Source: Clostridium sp. CS001 (GTDB lineage: Bacteria > Bacillota > Clostridia > Clostridiales > Clostridiaceae). Taken from it: a stretch of 64,000 bases of DNA. Position 1 is the first letter of the stretch. Each line of letters opens with the position of its first letter. This document shows, piece after piece, positions 43,441 through 53,542 of this stretch. The stretch lies in the NCBI RefSeq assembly GCF_020443565.1, contig NZ_JAIZZN010000004.1:1-64000 (forward strand), given 5' to 3'. The notes below the pieces were generated by a model. That model ran no database searches. It saw only the letters and a program-made list of their open reading frames with translations, and was not told where the DNA came from. The translations under genes and the position numbers were made by a program.

Positions 43441-44694
43441 TTAAGCTTTAACTATATTAATAATGTCTTCTAATTTATCCAAGTTAATTTGCAACTGCTC
43501 TCCATCACACATTCTCTTTATTTTAGCGGTTCTACTTAGGATTTCATCCTCACCTAAAATAATTGTAAAAGATGATTCGATTTTATTAGCATATTTCATT
43601 TGTGCTTTTACGCTACGTTGCATATGATCACATTCACACTTAATTCCATTTTCTCTCAAAGCATTTACAATCTTAATTGCCTCATACTTTGCTTCTTCAT
43701 TCATAGAACCTACGAAGAGTTCCATGTACTTTTCCTTAGGAATTTCTATACCACTTTCTTCTATAGACATTAGTAATCGTTCTATTCCCATTCCAAAACC
43801 CATAGATGGAAGTTCTGGTCCACCTATCTCACTAATTAAATTATCATACCTTCCACCACCACATATTGCAATACCATTTTTATCATGTACTTCAAATACA
43901 GTCTTGCTATAATAATCAAGTCCTCGTACTATATGGGTATCAACTGCAAAATCTATATCCATAATTTCAAGATACTTTTTCAAATTTTCAAAGTGCGTAC
44001 TGCATTCGTCACATATGTAATCTAAGATAATAGGTGCATCTTTAACTATTTCTTTGCAGCTATTAACTTTGCAATCTAGAATTCTTAGTGGATTCTTTTC
44101 AAGTCTACTTACACAAGTTCCGCAAAGTTCTTCATGTTTAGTAAACAAAAATACTTTTAATGCTTCATTATATTTTTTTCTACAATGTGGACACCCCATA
44201 CTGTTAATTTTAAGTTGCACACCTTGTATTCCAAGTTCTTTATATATTTTCATGACAAGGCTAATTACCTCAGCATCAATAGAAGCTTCCTTTGAACCGC
44301 AAACTTCAACTCCAAACTGATGATGTTGCCTATATCTTCCCTTTTGCATTTTTTCATATCTAAAACAAGGTGTAAAATAATATAATTTTGTAGGTTGTGC
44401 TTCATTGAAGAGTCCATGTTCTATAAAAGCCCTTATTGCAGGCGCTGTTCCCTCTGGTTTTAGTGTAATACTTCTTCCACCCTTATCTTCAAAGGTGTAC
44501 ATTTCCTTTTGTACTACATCTGTAGTTTCGCCTACTCCTCTTACAAACAGCTCAGTACTTTCAAACATAGGTGTTCTGATTTCTTTGCAACCATATACGC
44601 TGCATAGTTTTCTAAATAAATTTTCTACATACTGCCATTTATAAGCATTTTCGGGTAACATATCCTTAGTGCCCTTAGGCGCTTGAATTATCAT
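43441..44694 (-). CDS. hisS: Histidyl-tRNA synthetase
   Basis: The 417-residue class II synthetase has [14 protein letters not shown] at the start, motif 2 in [20 protein letters not shown] near residue 115, the histidine-specific blocks [10 protein letters not shown] near 262 and GGGRYD near 282, and motif 3 [10 protein letters not shown] near 300. The C-terminal anticodon-binding domain is present. It lies between hemZ and aspS on the - strand, with AAAGGAGG before the ATG. Confidence 0.95.
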   Translation of the reverse strand: MIIQAPKGTKDMLPENAYKWQYVENLFRKLCSVYGCKEIRTPMFESTELFVRGVGETTDVVQKEMYTFEDKGGRSITLKPEGTAPAIRAFIEHGLFNEAQPTKLYYFTPCFRYEKMQKGRYRQHHQFGVEVCGSKEASIDAEVISLVMKIYKELGIQGVQLKINSMGCPHCRKKYNEALKVFLFTKHEELCGTCVSRLEKNPLRILDCKVNSCKEIVKDAPIILDYICDECSTHFENLKKYLEIMDIDFAVDTHIVRGLDYYSKTVFEVHDKNGIAICGGGRYDNLISEIGGPELPSMGFGMGIERLLMSIEESGIEIPKEKYMELFVGSMNEEAKYEAIKIVNALRENGIKCECDHMQRSVKAQMKYANKIESSFTIILGEDEILSRTAKIKRMCDGEQLQINLDKLEDIINIVKA

Positions 44695-44714
44695 AATGTT
44701 CCTCCTTTACCTTT

Positions 44715-46157
44715 CTAGCTATACAATGTATCTAGAAGTTCAATCTTCTTATTTATCATCTCGTCAATTCTTTCTATATAGCCTTTAATGTCCTTAAGAT
44801 TTGCAAATCTTTCGTGTCTGTTTTCTTCTAAAAATACAACCTTACAAACTGCATCTGCACCAAGTGCAATAATTGTCTGTTTTTCTTCTATCATTTGAAT
44901 ATTGTATATCCCTTCTTTGGAAGGTACAGCATAACCAATATTCTCCATGATGCCCACCATATTCTTCTGTCTATACATATAATAAGGTTTCATATTGAGT
45001 TTTCTAGAGAGTTCCACAGTATGCTCATACATTTCATTTAATTCTTCTTGGTCTGGAATCTCAAACTGCTGATTATTAAGCATGCTTTCATGAAGCCTTG
45101 AACCTTTTTTTATAGACATACCATGAATTGTAATGCTATCAGGTTTAATTTTAAGTATTTCCTTACAAGTTTTTACCATATGTGAAATGTTCTCTCCTGG
45201 GAGACCTACTATTAAATCCATATTTATATTATCAAAGCCTAGTTCTCTAGCCATGTGAAATGTTTGGCATACGCTATGTGCAGAATGATTTCTTCCAATT
45301 AATTTAAGGGTATCATCATTCATAGTTTGGGGATTTATACTTATTCGATGCACTCCATATTCTTTCATTGTACTAAGTTTTTCAAAAGTTATACTATCTG
45401 GCCTTCCACATTCCACCGTAAATTCCTTTACGTTACCCTGCTTAATAAATGCCTCATAAATACACTTCATTATAATTTCAAATTGCTGGTTATTTACAGA
45501 TGTAGGAGTTCCACCTCCAAAATATACACATTCAACATTGAGATTCTTTTGTTTAACATATTCACTAATACTTTCAATTTCATGGGATAAAGCAACCAGA
45601 TAAGTATCCACTATTCCTTTAAAAGTTCCAATAGGGCTTGAGGTAAAAGAGCAGTATACACATCGAGTAGGACAGAAGGGCATGCCTATGTAAATACTTA
45701 TATTATCTTTTTTTGTGTTTACAATGTTTTTTTCGAACTTTGCAACATCAATACAAAGTTGTGCCTTATCTTCTCTAGTTAAATGCTTTTCTTTAAACTG
45801 CTCTACTATACTCTCTTCTGAATCTCCCTTTTGTAATAGCTCTAGCGCTTTTTTTGAAGGCCTTATTCCTATTAAAGTACCCCAAGGTAATTCTTTACCT
45901 GTAATTTTAAAAAACCATAAAAAAACAGCTTTTTTAACTTCGTCTTTAAGCTTATTTGATTTATTAATTGAATACTTAAACTCTGGAAAGCTGCAATGAG
46001 GCAAGTCACAGTACATCTCCACTGTATTTTCCTTAACATTAATATTGTAATTAGAATCTTCCTCTACAAATTTAATATCAGGAAAGAAAAAAAATAAATT
46101 TATTATTTGAAATACATCATATCTATATTCTACGTTATTCAATTTTACTTTAATCAT
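44715..46157 (-). CDS. hemZ: Coproporphyrinogen dehydrogenase HemZ (HemN-like radical SAM protein)
   Basis: The 480-residue radical SAM protein has the cluster motif PFCPTRCVYCSF (CxxxCxxC) near residue 165, with a preceding GMP-type sequence. The following VYFGGGTPTSV is typical of the HemN/HemW group. The 150-residue N-terminal extension is characteristic of HemZ. Family proteins are linked to heme synthesis in anaerobes, although true coproporphyrinogen oxidase activity of this subgroup is uncertain and no other heme genes are in the window. It follows the MBL gene by 56 bases. Confidence 0.82.
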   Translation of the reverse strand: MIKVKLNNVEYRYDVFQIINLFFFFPDIKFVEEDSNYNINVKENTVEMYCDLPHCSFPEFKYSINKSNKLKDEVKKAVFLWFFKITGKELPWGTLIGIRPSKKALELLQKGDSEESIVEQFKEKHLTREDKAQLCIDVAKFEKNIVNTKKDNISIYIGMPFCPTRCVYCSFTSSPIGTFKGIVDTYLVALSHEIESISEYVKQKNLNVECVYFGGGTPTSVNNQQFEIIMKCIYEAFIKQGNVKEFTVECGRPDSITFEKLSTMKEYGVHRISINPQTMNDDTLKLIGRNHSAHSVCQTFHMARELGFDNINMDLIVGLPGENISHMVKTCKEILKIKPDSITIHGMSIKKGSRLHESMLNNQQFEIPDQEELNEMYEHTVELSRKLNMKPYYMYRQKNMVGIMENIGYAVPSKEGIYNIQMIEEKQTIIALGADAVCKVVFLEENRHERFANLKDIKGYIERIDEMINKKIELLDTLYS

Positions 46158-46213
46158 TTTAGCTCCTTAATCAAACATAGTTTATAAAACCTATATTATT
46201 ATTGTTGCTTATA

Positions 46214-46822
46214 TTAATCCTGCAAAAAAGGATTGTTTAACTTTTCACTATTTATGGTGCTACAAGACCCATGACCAGGATACACAATAGTCTCTTCTGG
46301 AAGCGACATCAGTTTTGATTTTATACTAGTAATTATAGTATTAAAATCTCCCCCTGAAAAATCCGTTCGTCCAATAGATCCACAAAAAAGTGTATCACCA
46401 GTGAAAACATAGTTTTCTATTAAAAAACACATTCCTCCAGGTGTATGACCAGGAGTATCTATGCAAATAACATCAATATCTGAAACTCTTATTACATCAT
46501 CTTGTTTTAATAGTTTATCTGCTCCACCTTCAATAAGAGGCCCAAATAAGTGCTCACCATCAGTTATTAAATCATTATCATTTTTACTCATACATACGGT
46601 TGCATTTGTAATAGATTTAAGCTCTTCCACACCAGATGTATGATCCACATGACCATGAGTTAAAAGTATATATTTAACCTTTGCATCTATGGCCGCTATA
46701 GCTTTTAAAATGTCATCTACATCTCCACCTGGATCTATAACAACGGCTTCCTTAGTTTTCTTATCCATTACTATATAACAGTTTGCTCCATAAATTCCTG
46801 CGACAACTTTTCTAATCTCCAT
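46214..46822 (-). CDS. MBL-fold metallo-hydrolase (glyoxalase II-like)
   Basis: The 202-residue protein has the metal-binding motif THGHVDHTSG near residue 55 and DTPGHTPGG near 125 with the next histidine. FTGDTLF near 140 supplies the bridging Asp, and YPGHG near 182 the last histidine. It belongs to the YcbL-like hydroxyacylglutathione hydrolase group. It is encoded between dtd and hemZ, a conserved clostridial order. The exact thioester substrate is unknown. Confidence 0.82.
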   Translation of the reverse strand: MEIRKVVAGIYGANCYIVMDKKTKEAVVIDPGGDVDDILKAIAAIDAKVKYILLTHGHVDHTSGVEELKSITNATVCMSKNDNDLITDGEHLFGPLIEGGADKLLKQDDVIRVSDIDVICIDTPGHTPGGMCFLIENYVFTGDTLFCGSIGRTDFSGGDFNTIITSIKSKLMSLPEETIVYPGHGSCSTINSEKLNNPFLQD

Positions 46823-46852
46823 TTTATACCTCCAAGAAGTGTATTTTGCTAT

Positions 46853-47299
46853 CTAAAAGTCTTTTTTGCTTTCTAAAAGTAAAGTTACCGGTCCATCGTT
46901 TTGTATATATACCTGCATATCTTCTCCAAAGTCTCCAGTTTTAACATCACCTAGAGCATCAACGCATTGTTTAACAAACTCTAAATATAATTCTTTAGCT
47001 TGTTCTCCACCTAATGCTCTCATGAAATTTGGTCTTCTACCTTTTCTACAGTCCCCATACAATGTAAATTGAGAAACTACAAGAAGCTCACCACCTACAT
47101 CTATTAAGGACTTATTCATTTTCTCATCTTCTTCAAAAATTCTAAGGTTTAATATCTTATCTACTAGAAATTTGATATCCTCTTGAGTGTCTTCCTCACA
47201 AATTCCAAGAAGTACATTTAATCCAAAACCTATCTCACTAACAACTTTTCCATCAACTTCAACCTTTGATGATTTAACTCTTTGTACTACTGCTCTCAT
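46853..47299 (-). CDS. dtd: D-aminoacyl-tRNA deacylase
   Basis: The 148-residue enzyme hydrolyses D-amino acids from tRNA. Both family signatures are clear: [17 protein letters not shown] near residue 78 and [11 protein letters not shown] near 135 (GP cis-proline motif). ATG 47299 follows GGAGTGAGATCG; a GTG at 47308 overlaps that site. It starts 34 bases after the rel stop, the usual rel-dtd order in Firmicutes. Confidence 0.92.
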   Translation of the reverse strand: MRAVVQRVKSSKVEVDGKVVSEIGFGLNVLLGICEEDTQEDIKFLVDKILNLRIFEEDEKMNKSLIDVGGELLVVSQFTLYGDCRKGRRPNFMRALGGEQAKELYLEFVKQCVDALGDVKTGDFGEDMQVYIQNDGPVTLLLESKKDF

Positions 47300-47333
47300 C
47301 GATCTCACTCCTAATTGTAATAAAACTATCTTA

Positions 47334-49526
47334 TTAGTTTTTTATTCTGTAAACTTCAATTACACCAGCTAATTTATTTATTTTCTTTTGTAATTCTTTT
47401 AAGTGGTCTATATCTACAATTCTAAGCTTTATATTTATTAAAGCCACATTACCTTTTAATGTTTTTGCATTAAAAGAGTATAACTGTATTTTTGTTAATG
47501 TTATTATCTCCATAATGTCTGACAATAAGCCATACCTATCATCTGCTTTAACTTGGATTTCAGTGATATATCCTTTACCTTCACGTGACCCCCAGCTTAC
47601 TTCAACTACTTTATTTGCTTCGTTATTTTTTAAAGCTGCTGCGTTCTTACAATCACGTCTATGAACAGAAACCCCTCTTCCCTTAGTGATATATCCCATT
47701 ATTTCATCACCTAAAACAGGATTGCAACACTTAGCAAATCGTACAAGTAAATTGTCTGCCCCCTTGACTATTAGTCCTGAGGAATCTATTTTCTTTTTCT
47801 CATCTTCCTTTGAACTCTTAGTTATCTTGTGCTCGATGTCTTGTGCTGTCATATCTTCCTGTTTGTTTTTGTTTTCAAAAAACTCACGAAGTCTATTAAC
47901 CACTGTAGAAGGCATAATATCTCCCACACCAACATAAGCAAATAAATCATCTAGCGTTCTAAAATTATATTTTTTATATATCTTATCCATAGGCTCTTCT
48001 TTTGCAATTTCTCCAAAGTTGTACCCTTGCCTTTTGGACTCTCTTTCTAATAATTCTTTTCCTTTTTCTATACTTTCTTCTCTTTTAGCTTTTTTAAACC
48101 AAGCTTTAATTTTACTTTTAGCATGATTGCTCTTTGTAATATTCAGCCAATCAATATTAGGCCCCTTAGGAGTAGGTGAAGTTATAATCTCAACTATTTC
48201 TCCAGTTTTTAAGTTATATTCTAAAGGTACCATTCTTCCATTTACCTTTGCACCCATGCACCTGTGCCCTATATCTGTATGTATTGTATATGCATAATCT
48301 ATTGGGGTTGCACCAAGTGGTAGATTAATAACCTTACCCTTAGGTGTAAATATAAAAACTTCATCCGAGAATAAATCGGTTTTGAACCCTTCCATAAACT
48401 CTTCTGCATCAAAGGTTTCCCCTTGCCATTCAAGAATATCTTTAAGCCAAGAAAATTTAGAGTCAGAATTTTCAGAAGTACCCTCACTGCCTTCCTCTGC
48501 CTCTTCCTTATACTTCCAATGAGCAGCAATACCGTATTCTGCGGTTTTATGCATCTCATAAGTTCTAATTTGAATTTCAAAAGGCTTCCCGTGAGGTCCT
48601 ATTACTGTAGAGTGCAATGACTGATACATATTAGGCTTTGGCATTGCAATGTAATCTTTAAATCTCCCTGGAATTGGTTTATAAACCGTATGTACTATAC
48701 CTAGAGCCGCATAACAATTTCCAATATCATTAACCAAAATTCTAATTGCAGTCAAATCAAATACTTGGTCTATAGTCTTATTTTTTGTAACCATTTTTCT
48801 GTAAATACTATAAAAATGTTTTGGTCTCCCATCAATATCAGCTTCTATCCCAACAATGTCCAAGTTGAGTTTTAATTCTTGCATTATGTTAGTTATATTC
48901 TCTTCTCTCTCAACTCTTTTTTCTGCAATTTTTCTTACCAAGTTATAATATTCATTTGGATTTAAATATCTTAAAGACAGGTCCTCAAGTTCCCATTTGA
49001 TTTTAGACATACCAAGCCTATGGGCTAACGGGGCATAAATATCCAAAACTTCTTTTGCCTTTAGTTTTTGATTTGCAACTGGCATGTATTTTAAAGTACG
49101 CATATTATGAAGCCTATCCGCTAGCTTAATAAGAATTACTCTAATATCTTTAGCCATAGCTAAAAGCATCTTACGAATATTATCAGCTTGTTCTTCTTGC
49201 TTTGTTTTATATTCTATCTGACCCAGTTTCGTAACACCCTCTACTAAATTTGCTACTTCTATGTTAAATTCTCTACTAACATCTTCAAATGTGTATATTG
49301 TGTCTTCAATTACATCATGGAGTAAGCCAGCAACAATTGTGCTAGTGTCAAGCCCCATTTCCGCTAAAATGCAAGCTACTTCTACTGGGTGCACAAAATA
49401 AGGCTCCCCCGACTCTCTCTTTTGCTCTTTATGTGCAGCATAAGAAAAATTAAAGGCCTTAATAATTAGCTCTTTATCTATATTATTACAATTATTCTCA
49501 ATCTTATATAGCAATTTTTCCAACAT
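47334..49526 (-). CDS. relA: Bifunctional (p)ppGpp synthetase/hydrolase Rel
   Basis: The 730-residue stringent-response enzyme has an HD hydrolase domain ([10 protein letters not shown] and HDVIEDT near residues 45-75), a synthetase domain with the [20 protein letters not shown] loop near 290, a TGS domain near 395-455, a zinc-finger region ([10 protein letters not shown]) and a C-terminal ACT domain. Intact HDxxED and the RxKD-type loop mark a bifunctional Rel. It lies downstream of apt and upstream of dtd. Confidence 0.93.
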   Translation of the reverse strand: MLEKLLYKIENNCNNIDKELIIKAFNFSYAAHKEQKRESGEPYFVHPVEVACILAEMGLDTSTIVAGLLHDVIEDTIYTFEDVSREFNIEVANLVEGVTKLGQIEYKTKQEEQADNIRKMLLAMAKDIRVILIKLADRLHNMRTLKYMPVANQKLKAKEVLDIYAPLAHRLGMSKIKWELEDLSLRYLNPNEYYNLVRKIAEKRVEREENITNIMQELKLNLDIVGIEADIDGRPKHFYSIYRKMVTKNKTIDQVFDLTAIRILVNDIGNCYAALGIVHTVYKPIPGRFKDYIAMPKPNMYQSLHSTVIGPHGKPFEIQIRTYEMHKTAEYGIAAHWKYKEEAEEGSEGTSENSDSKFSWLKDILEWQGETFDAEEFMEGFKTDLFSDEVFIFTPKGKVINLPLGATPIDYAYTIHTDIGHRCMGAKVNGRMVPLEYNLKTGEIVEIITSPTPKGPNIDWLNITKSNHAKSKIKAWFKKAKREESIEKGKELLERESKRQGYNFGEIAKEEPMDKIYKKYNFRTLDDLFAYVGVGDIMPSTVVNRLREFFENKNKQEDMTAQDIEHKITKSSKEDEKKKIDSSGLIVKGADNLLVRFAKCCNPVLGDEIMGYITKGRGVSVHRRDCKNAAALKNNEANKVVEVSWGSREGKGYITEIQVKADDRYGLLSDIMEIITLTKIQLYSFNAKTLKGNVALINIKLRIVDIDHLKELQKKINKLAGVIEVYRIKN

Positions 49527-49549
49527 GGCTTTACACTCCTAAAATGAAA

Positions 49550-49570
49550 GGCTGGTTTTATTAACCAGCC
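49550..49570 (-). terminator. Hairpin between apt and rel
   Basis: GGCTGGTT (49550-49557) pairs with 49563-49570 and in the - direction runs into TTTCATTTTAGG just before the rel ribosome site. It may be a weak terminator or an mRNA-processing element, since it is close to the rel start. Confidence 0.45.
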
Positions 49571-49651
49571 AATACTTTTTACTAATATTATATAATATCG
49601 TGTAGAATTATGCAATTTTAATTTAATGGCTTCTCAATTTAATATACCAAA

Positions 49652-50170
49652 CTAAATATTGTATTTTACAAGAGAGGTTATATCATAACCTTGCAACTTA
49701 TCTTTCCCATTAAGTTCAGTTAATTCAACTACAAAATTCAAGGAAACAACTTCTCCTCCCATTTGTTCAATAAGCTTTGTTACTGCAGCTACCGTGCCTC
49801 CTGTGGCAAGCAAGTCGTCAATTATAGCTACCTTTTGTCCAGGTTTTATTGAATCCTTATGGATTTCAAGTTTATCACTGCCATATTCAAGGTCATACTC
49901 AACTGCCATGGTATCATAAGGTAATTTACCTGGTTTTCTAACTGGTACAAAACCTACACCAAGAGCATAAGCTACTGGTACTCCAAATAAAAATCCTCTT
50001 GCCTCTGGTCCTACTATGATGTCTACATTTTTATCCTTAAGGTCTTCAACTATTTTATCTATAGTAACCTTAAGTGCCTCTCCATCTTGAAGTAACGTTG
50101 TTATGTCCTTAAAACTAATACCTTTCTTGGGGAAGTCTTCTATTATTCTAATACTATTTCTTAAATCCAC
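49652..50170 (-). CDS. apt: Adenine phosphoribosyltransferase
   Basis: The 172-residue enzyme salvages adenine to AMP. The PRPP-binding motif [13 protein letters not shown] is near residue 115, and [10 protein letters not shown] is near 58, as in all Apt proteins. The start is GTG at 50170, preceded by AGGAGG. Longer in-frame starts to 50239 lack a ribosome site and would extend into the spacer after the RecJ-like gene. Confidence 0.92.
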   Translation of the reverse strand: MDLRNSIRIIEDFPKKGISFKDITTLLQDGEALKVTIDKIVEDLKDKNVDIIVGPEARGFLFGVPVAYALGVGFVPVRKPGKLPYDTMAVEYDLEYGSDKLEIHKDSIKPGQKVAIIDDLLATGGTVAAVTKLIEQMGGEVVSLNFVVELTELNGKDKLQGYDITSLVKYNI

Positions 50171-50275
50171 GATGATTCCTCCTAAAATAAAATCGTAGCG
50201 CCTAGACACTAATATTTCATTATATTCTATACAGCTCATTATATATTATAATGTCTTATATATGCAACTTAAAGA

Positions 50276-51166
50276 TTATGTATTCTCCAACTCAAGAATG
50301 AGACTATTTTTCAGTTCTTTAGCTAAATATTTTGATATCTGAAGCGCCCTAGAACTGTCTGAGGTAGTAAAAAGTTCAACTGCAATTTTAGCATTATCCA
50401 TTCTTCCAATAGGATTAATAGTTGGCATTACCGTTAATGCTAGTTTTGATACTGTGTCTTCATTAATAACATTAATGTTGTGGGTTTTCTTTAGTGCGCA
50501 AATTCCATAATTATGTGTAGAATTTAATTGCTTCATACCTTCTTCAATAAATACTTTGTTTTCACTGTCTATATATGCTTTACTAGAAATAGTTCCTATC
50601 ATCACTAAATCTATGTATTTATTAATGGACTTCATTTTGTAGTAAGATGAAATAGCTTGAGCTAGTTTAAACGTCACTCCGCATGTGCATAATCCCTTGA
50701 AAGGGTAATTACAACCCTTCTGCTTTGGATTGACAACAATGGTATTAGGAGCTTGTTTAATAGGATCGTGGAAATCTGTAATTATAACATCTATCCCCAT
50801 GTGGTTACATAGTTCTACTTCACTGAAAGAATTTGTGCCACAACCCACAGTTATTATAAGCGCTGGCCCTAAGTACTTTATATGGTTAATAATATCTTTT
50901 TCATTTAAATTACGGCTTTCTGTAGGTTCGCTTGGTATAAAATACTCAACATCAGCATTTAAAAACTTCAGCACTAACATCAATAATGAAATTGCAGTAA
51001 TACCGTCCACATCATAGAAGCCATAAATGACAATTTTTTCTCTCATATTTATAGCTTTCACAATTCTATATAATGCATCCTCCATTCCTTTTAGTAAGAA
51101 TGGATCATACATATTATAATTTATAAAGTCATTGTTACTCTTTTGCATGTTTTTAATATAATCCAC
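50276..51166 (-). CDS. Truncated, degenerate RecJ-like DHH-family protein
   Basis: The 296-residue protein aligns with the N-terminal DHH half of RecJ but lacks DHHA1 and OB domains. Each metal motif is altered: GFYDVDG (49-55) for GDYDVDG, VGCG (107-110) for VDCG, DFH (131-133) for DHH, and GTISSKAYI (191-199) for GTVADxxPL. The hydrophobic core (VVNPKQKGCNYPFKGL and NPIGRMDNAKIAVELF) is well kept, so the gene is not simply decaying. It lies where clostridia usually encode RecJ, between secF and apt. GTG 51166 has GAGGAG upstream. It is probably a non-catalytic DNA- or protein-binding relative; its role is unknown. Confidence 0.75.
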   Translation of the reverse strand: MDYIKNMQKSNNDFINYNMYDPFLLKGMEDALYRIVKAINMREKIVIYGFYDVDGITAISLLMLVLKFLNADVEYFIPSEPTESRNLNEKDIINHIKYLGPALIITVGCGTNSFSEVELCNHMGIDVIITDFHDPIKQAPNTIVVNPKQKGCNYPFKGLCTCGVTFKLAQAISSYYKMKSINKYIDLVMIGTISSKAYIDSENKVFIEEGMKQLNSTHNYGICALKKTHNINVINEDTVSKLALTVMPTINPIGRMDNAKIAVELFTTSDSSRALQISKYLAKELKNSLILELENT

Positions 51167-51253
51167 CTTAAAAGCTCCTCAAATTTAATTGAAACAAAAC
51201 TAATTATAATTTAAATTCGTAATTTTTACAAATACTTTTTAAAAGTAATAAAA

Positions 51254-51295
51254 AAAGACAAAGAAGTACTTGATACATCATACTTCTCTGTCTTT
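51254..51295 (-). terminator. Terminator of the secDF unit
   Basis: A 15-base stem with one mismatch (51254-51268 with 51281-51295) runs in the - direction into a T-tract (TTTTTTATTACTTTT). It separates secDF from the RecJ-like/apt/rel genes. Confidence 0.8.
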
Positions 51296-51348
51296 AATTT
51301 TTAGCCATTTAAATCAAACTTTATCTTACACAATCTTTAGCTTGTAAT

Positions 51349-52224
51349 TTATTCTTTTATAGGGCCTAAATTCTTTTTCTTTCTCTTAAGCAGGTACCAA
51401 ACAGGACTTGCTATGAAAATTGAAGAATAACATCCAACTAATATACCTATTATTAAAGGACCACTTAGTTCTCTAATAGATGGCACAAATACATATACCG
51501 AAACTATAGTAAATAAAGTCGTAGCAACTGTATTTATTGATCTTGACATTGTTTGTGTAATACTCACATCAACAACTTCTTCAAGTGGTGCTTTTCTCAT
51601 ATTCTTTTGATTTTCTCTTATTCTATCAAATATAACAATTGTATCATTAATAGAATAACCAACAATAGTCAAAATAGCGGCTATAAACGCAGAGTTTACA
51701 GGTATTTGGAATACTGCATATACTCCAACAGTAATTAAAATATCATGTAATAATGCAATTACAGCTGCGGCACCAAATTTAAGTTCAAATCTAAATCCAA
51801 TGTAAGCTAACATACAAATGGTAGCAATAATTAAACCAGTTATCGCTTTTGATTTTAACTCATTACCAACTGATGCACCAATAGTATCCTGTGAGACTAA
51901 TTCGCTTTTTTTAAATTCAGCTTTAATCTCTTTTGTCATGACTGCTATTTCCTCAGGTGACAGCGCATCACTTTTTATTGTTATTTCTATGTTCTTTGCA
52001 TCATCTACTGTTTTAGATAAGTATTCATTCTTTGCATGTTTATCAATTATCTTATCCACATCTGCTTTAACAAATGTTTGATTCATCTTAAAATCAAGTA
52101 CTGTTCCACCTTTAAAGTCTATACCTAGATTTAATCCATTAGTTACCATGAATCCCATTCCTATTACAATTACGATCAGAGAAATAGCAAACCATAGTTT
52201 AGTTTTTTCAACTATCTTTAGCAT
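51349..52224 (-). CDS. secF: Protein translocase subunit SecF
   Basis: The 291-residue RND-type membrane protein has a first helix near residues 12-28, the signature GLDFKGGTVLDF near 35, a periplasm-like loop and a five-helix bundle from about 130. IVGYSINDTIVIFDRIREN near 190 is the conserved SecF core. It works with SecD to pull secreted proteins across the membrane using ion flow. It starts 4 bases after the secD stop. Confidence 0.94.
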   Translation of the reverse strand: MLKIVEKTKLWFAISLIVIVIGMGFMVTNGLNLGIDFKGGTVLDFKMNQTFVKADVDKIIDKHAKNEYLSKTVDDAKNIEITIKSDALSPEEIAVMTKEIKAEFKKSELVSQDTIGASVGNELKSKAITGLIIATICMLAYIGFRFELKFGAAAVIALLHDILITVGVYAVFQIPVNSAFIAAILTIVGYSINDTIVIFDRIRENQKNMRKAPLEEVVDVSITQTMSRSINTVATTLFTIVSVYVFVPSIRELSGPLIIGILVGCYSSIFIASPVWYLLKRKKKNLGPIKE

Positions 52225-52228
52225 ATGC

Positions 52229-53467
52229 TTACCCCCTCTTCACGCCAAAATGAGATGTTTTGCTTAAAAGTCCCATTTCAACAGCTAATTTTAATAAGAA
52301 TTTAGTGCTAGTAAGTGCTGTAAATACACTTATAACTATACCAATCATGAGCGTTAGTGCAAATCCTTTAACTGCGCCTGTTCCAACTGTATATAGAACT
52401 AAAGCCGCAATTATTGTTGTAATATTTGAATCTAATATTGATGATAATGCTCTATGAAAACCAGCCTCTACTGAGGATTTTATTGACTTTCCAGTTTTAA
52501 GTTCTTCTTTTATTCTTTCAAATATCAACACATTGGCATCTACCGCCATACCTACCGTAAGTAGGAATCCTGCTATACCTGAAAGTGTTAAAGTAGCATT
52601 AATAGCTGAGAATGTACCTAGAACTAAAACTACATATAAAGTTAAAGATATATTTGCTATCATACCTGGTGCTCTATAATATAAAAGCATAAATAAGAAT
52701 ATTAATAATATTCCTACTGCTCCAGCTTTAATACTTAATGGTAATGCATTTGCACCTAAAGTAGCTCCAACTGTTTTAACAGAAACAGCTTTTAAAGTTA
52801 CAGGCAATGCTCCTGATTTAATAATTTGAGCTTGTCTTGAGGCTTCCTCCATTGAGCTACTTCCTGTTATAACAGCTTTACCGTCCGAAATAACCGCTTG
52901 AACTGTAGGACTAGTTAACTCTTTTTCATCCATGAATATAGTAATTTGTTGCCCTAAAAACTTTTGTGTTGCATCTGCAAATTTAGTCTTTCCTGTTTCA
53001 TTAAGTTCAAGACCTATTGTAGGTTTATTAGCCTCACCTGGATATGCAGTGGCATCCTTAACATCTTTACCAGTAAGAATTGTCACCTTATCCGGGCCTA
53101 CAAATTTAAGTTCTCCTGATTTCCCAACAGTTTCAAGAATTTCCTTAGAATCAAATACACCTGGTATCTCAATTCTAATTCTATTATTGCCTTCTTTTGC
53201 AACTAATGTCTCGCTAACTCCCATGCTATTAACTCTCATGGAGATAAGCTCAATTGTTCTGTCTAAGGTTTTCGAATCTACTTTATCACCTTCAACCTCC
53301 TCAAGCACTGAGATTCCACCTTGAAGGTCTAATCCTTTATTTATTGTTTCAGTAAATGGTTTAAATCTATACACTCCTATTTTAGCTCCAGAAAATCCAA
53401 TATATGCCATTATGGCAACTACTATAACACTGGTCAAAAATAGTATGCTACTCTTTCTCTTTTTCAT
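52229..53467 (-). CDS. secD: Protein translocase subunit SecD
   Basis: The 412-residue protein has one N-terminal helix, the GLDLQGGISVL motif near residue 48, an extracellular P1-type domain (short form, as usual in clostridia) and a five-helix bundle with GMAVDANVLIFERIKEEL near 308. ATG 53467 follows GGGGGAT; a longer in-frame start at 53530 has no site. It is coupled to secF. A spacer of about 75 bases separates it from scfB. Confidence 0.94.
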   Translation of the reverse strand: MKKRKSSILFLTSVIVVAIMAYIGFSGAKIGVYRFKPFTETINKGLDLQGGISVLEEVEGDKVDSKTLDRTIELISMRVNSMGVSETLVAKEGNNRIRIEIPGVFDSKEILETVGKSGELKFVGPDKVTILTGKDVKDATAYPGEANKPTIGLELNETGKTKFADATQKFLGQQITIFMDEKELTSPTVQAVISDGKAVITGSSSMEEASRQAQIIKSGALPVTLKAVSVKTVGATLGANALPLSIKAGAVGILLIFLFMLLYYRAPGMIANISLTLYVVLVLGTFSAINATLTLSGIAGFLLTVGMAVDANVLIFERIKEELKTGKSIKSSVEAGFHRALSSILDSNITTIIAALVLYTVGTGAVKGFALTLMIGIVISVFTALTSTKFLLKLAVEMGLLSKTSHFGVKRG

Positions 53468-53542
53468 CTTTATCCCCCTTCGCTGCTTATTCATAAATAC
53501 AATTATATTACGATTATCAAAATTAGTCAATATAAGGTAAAT

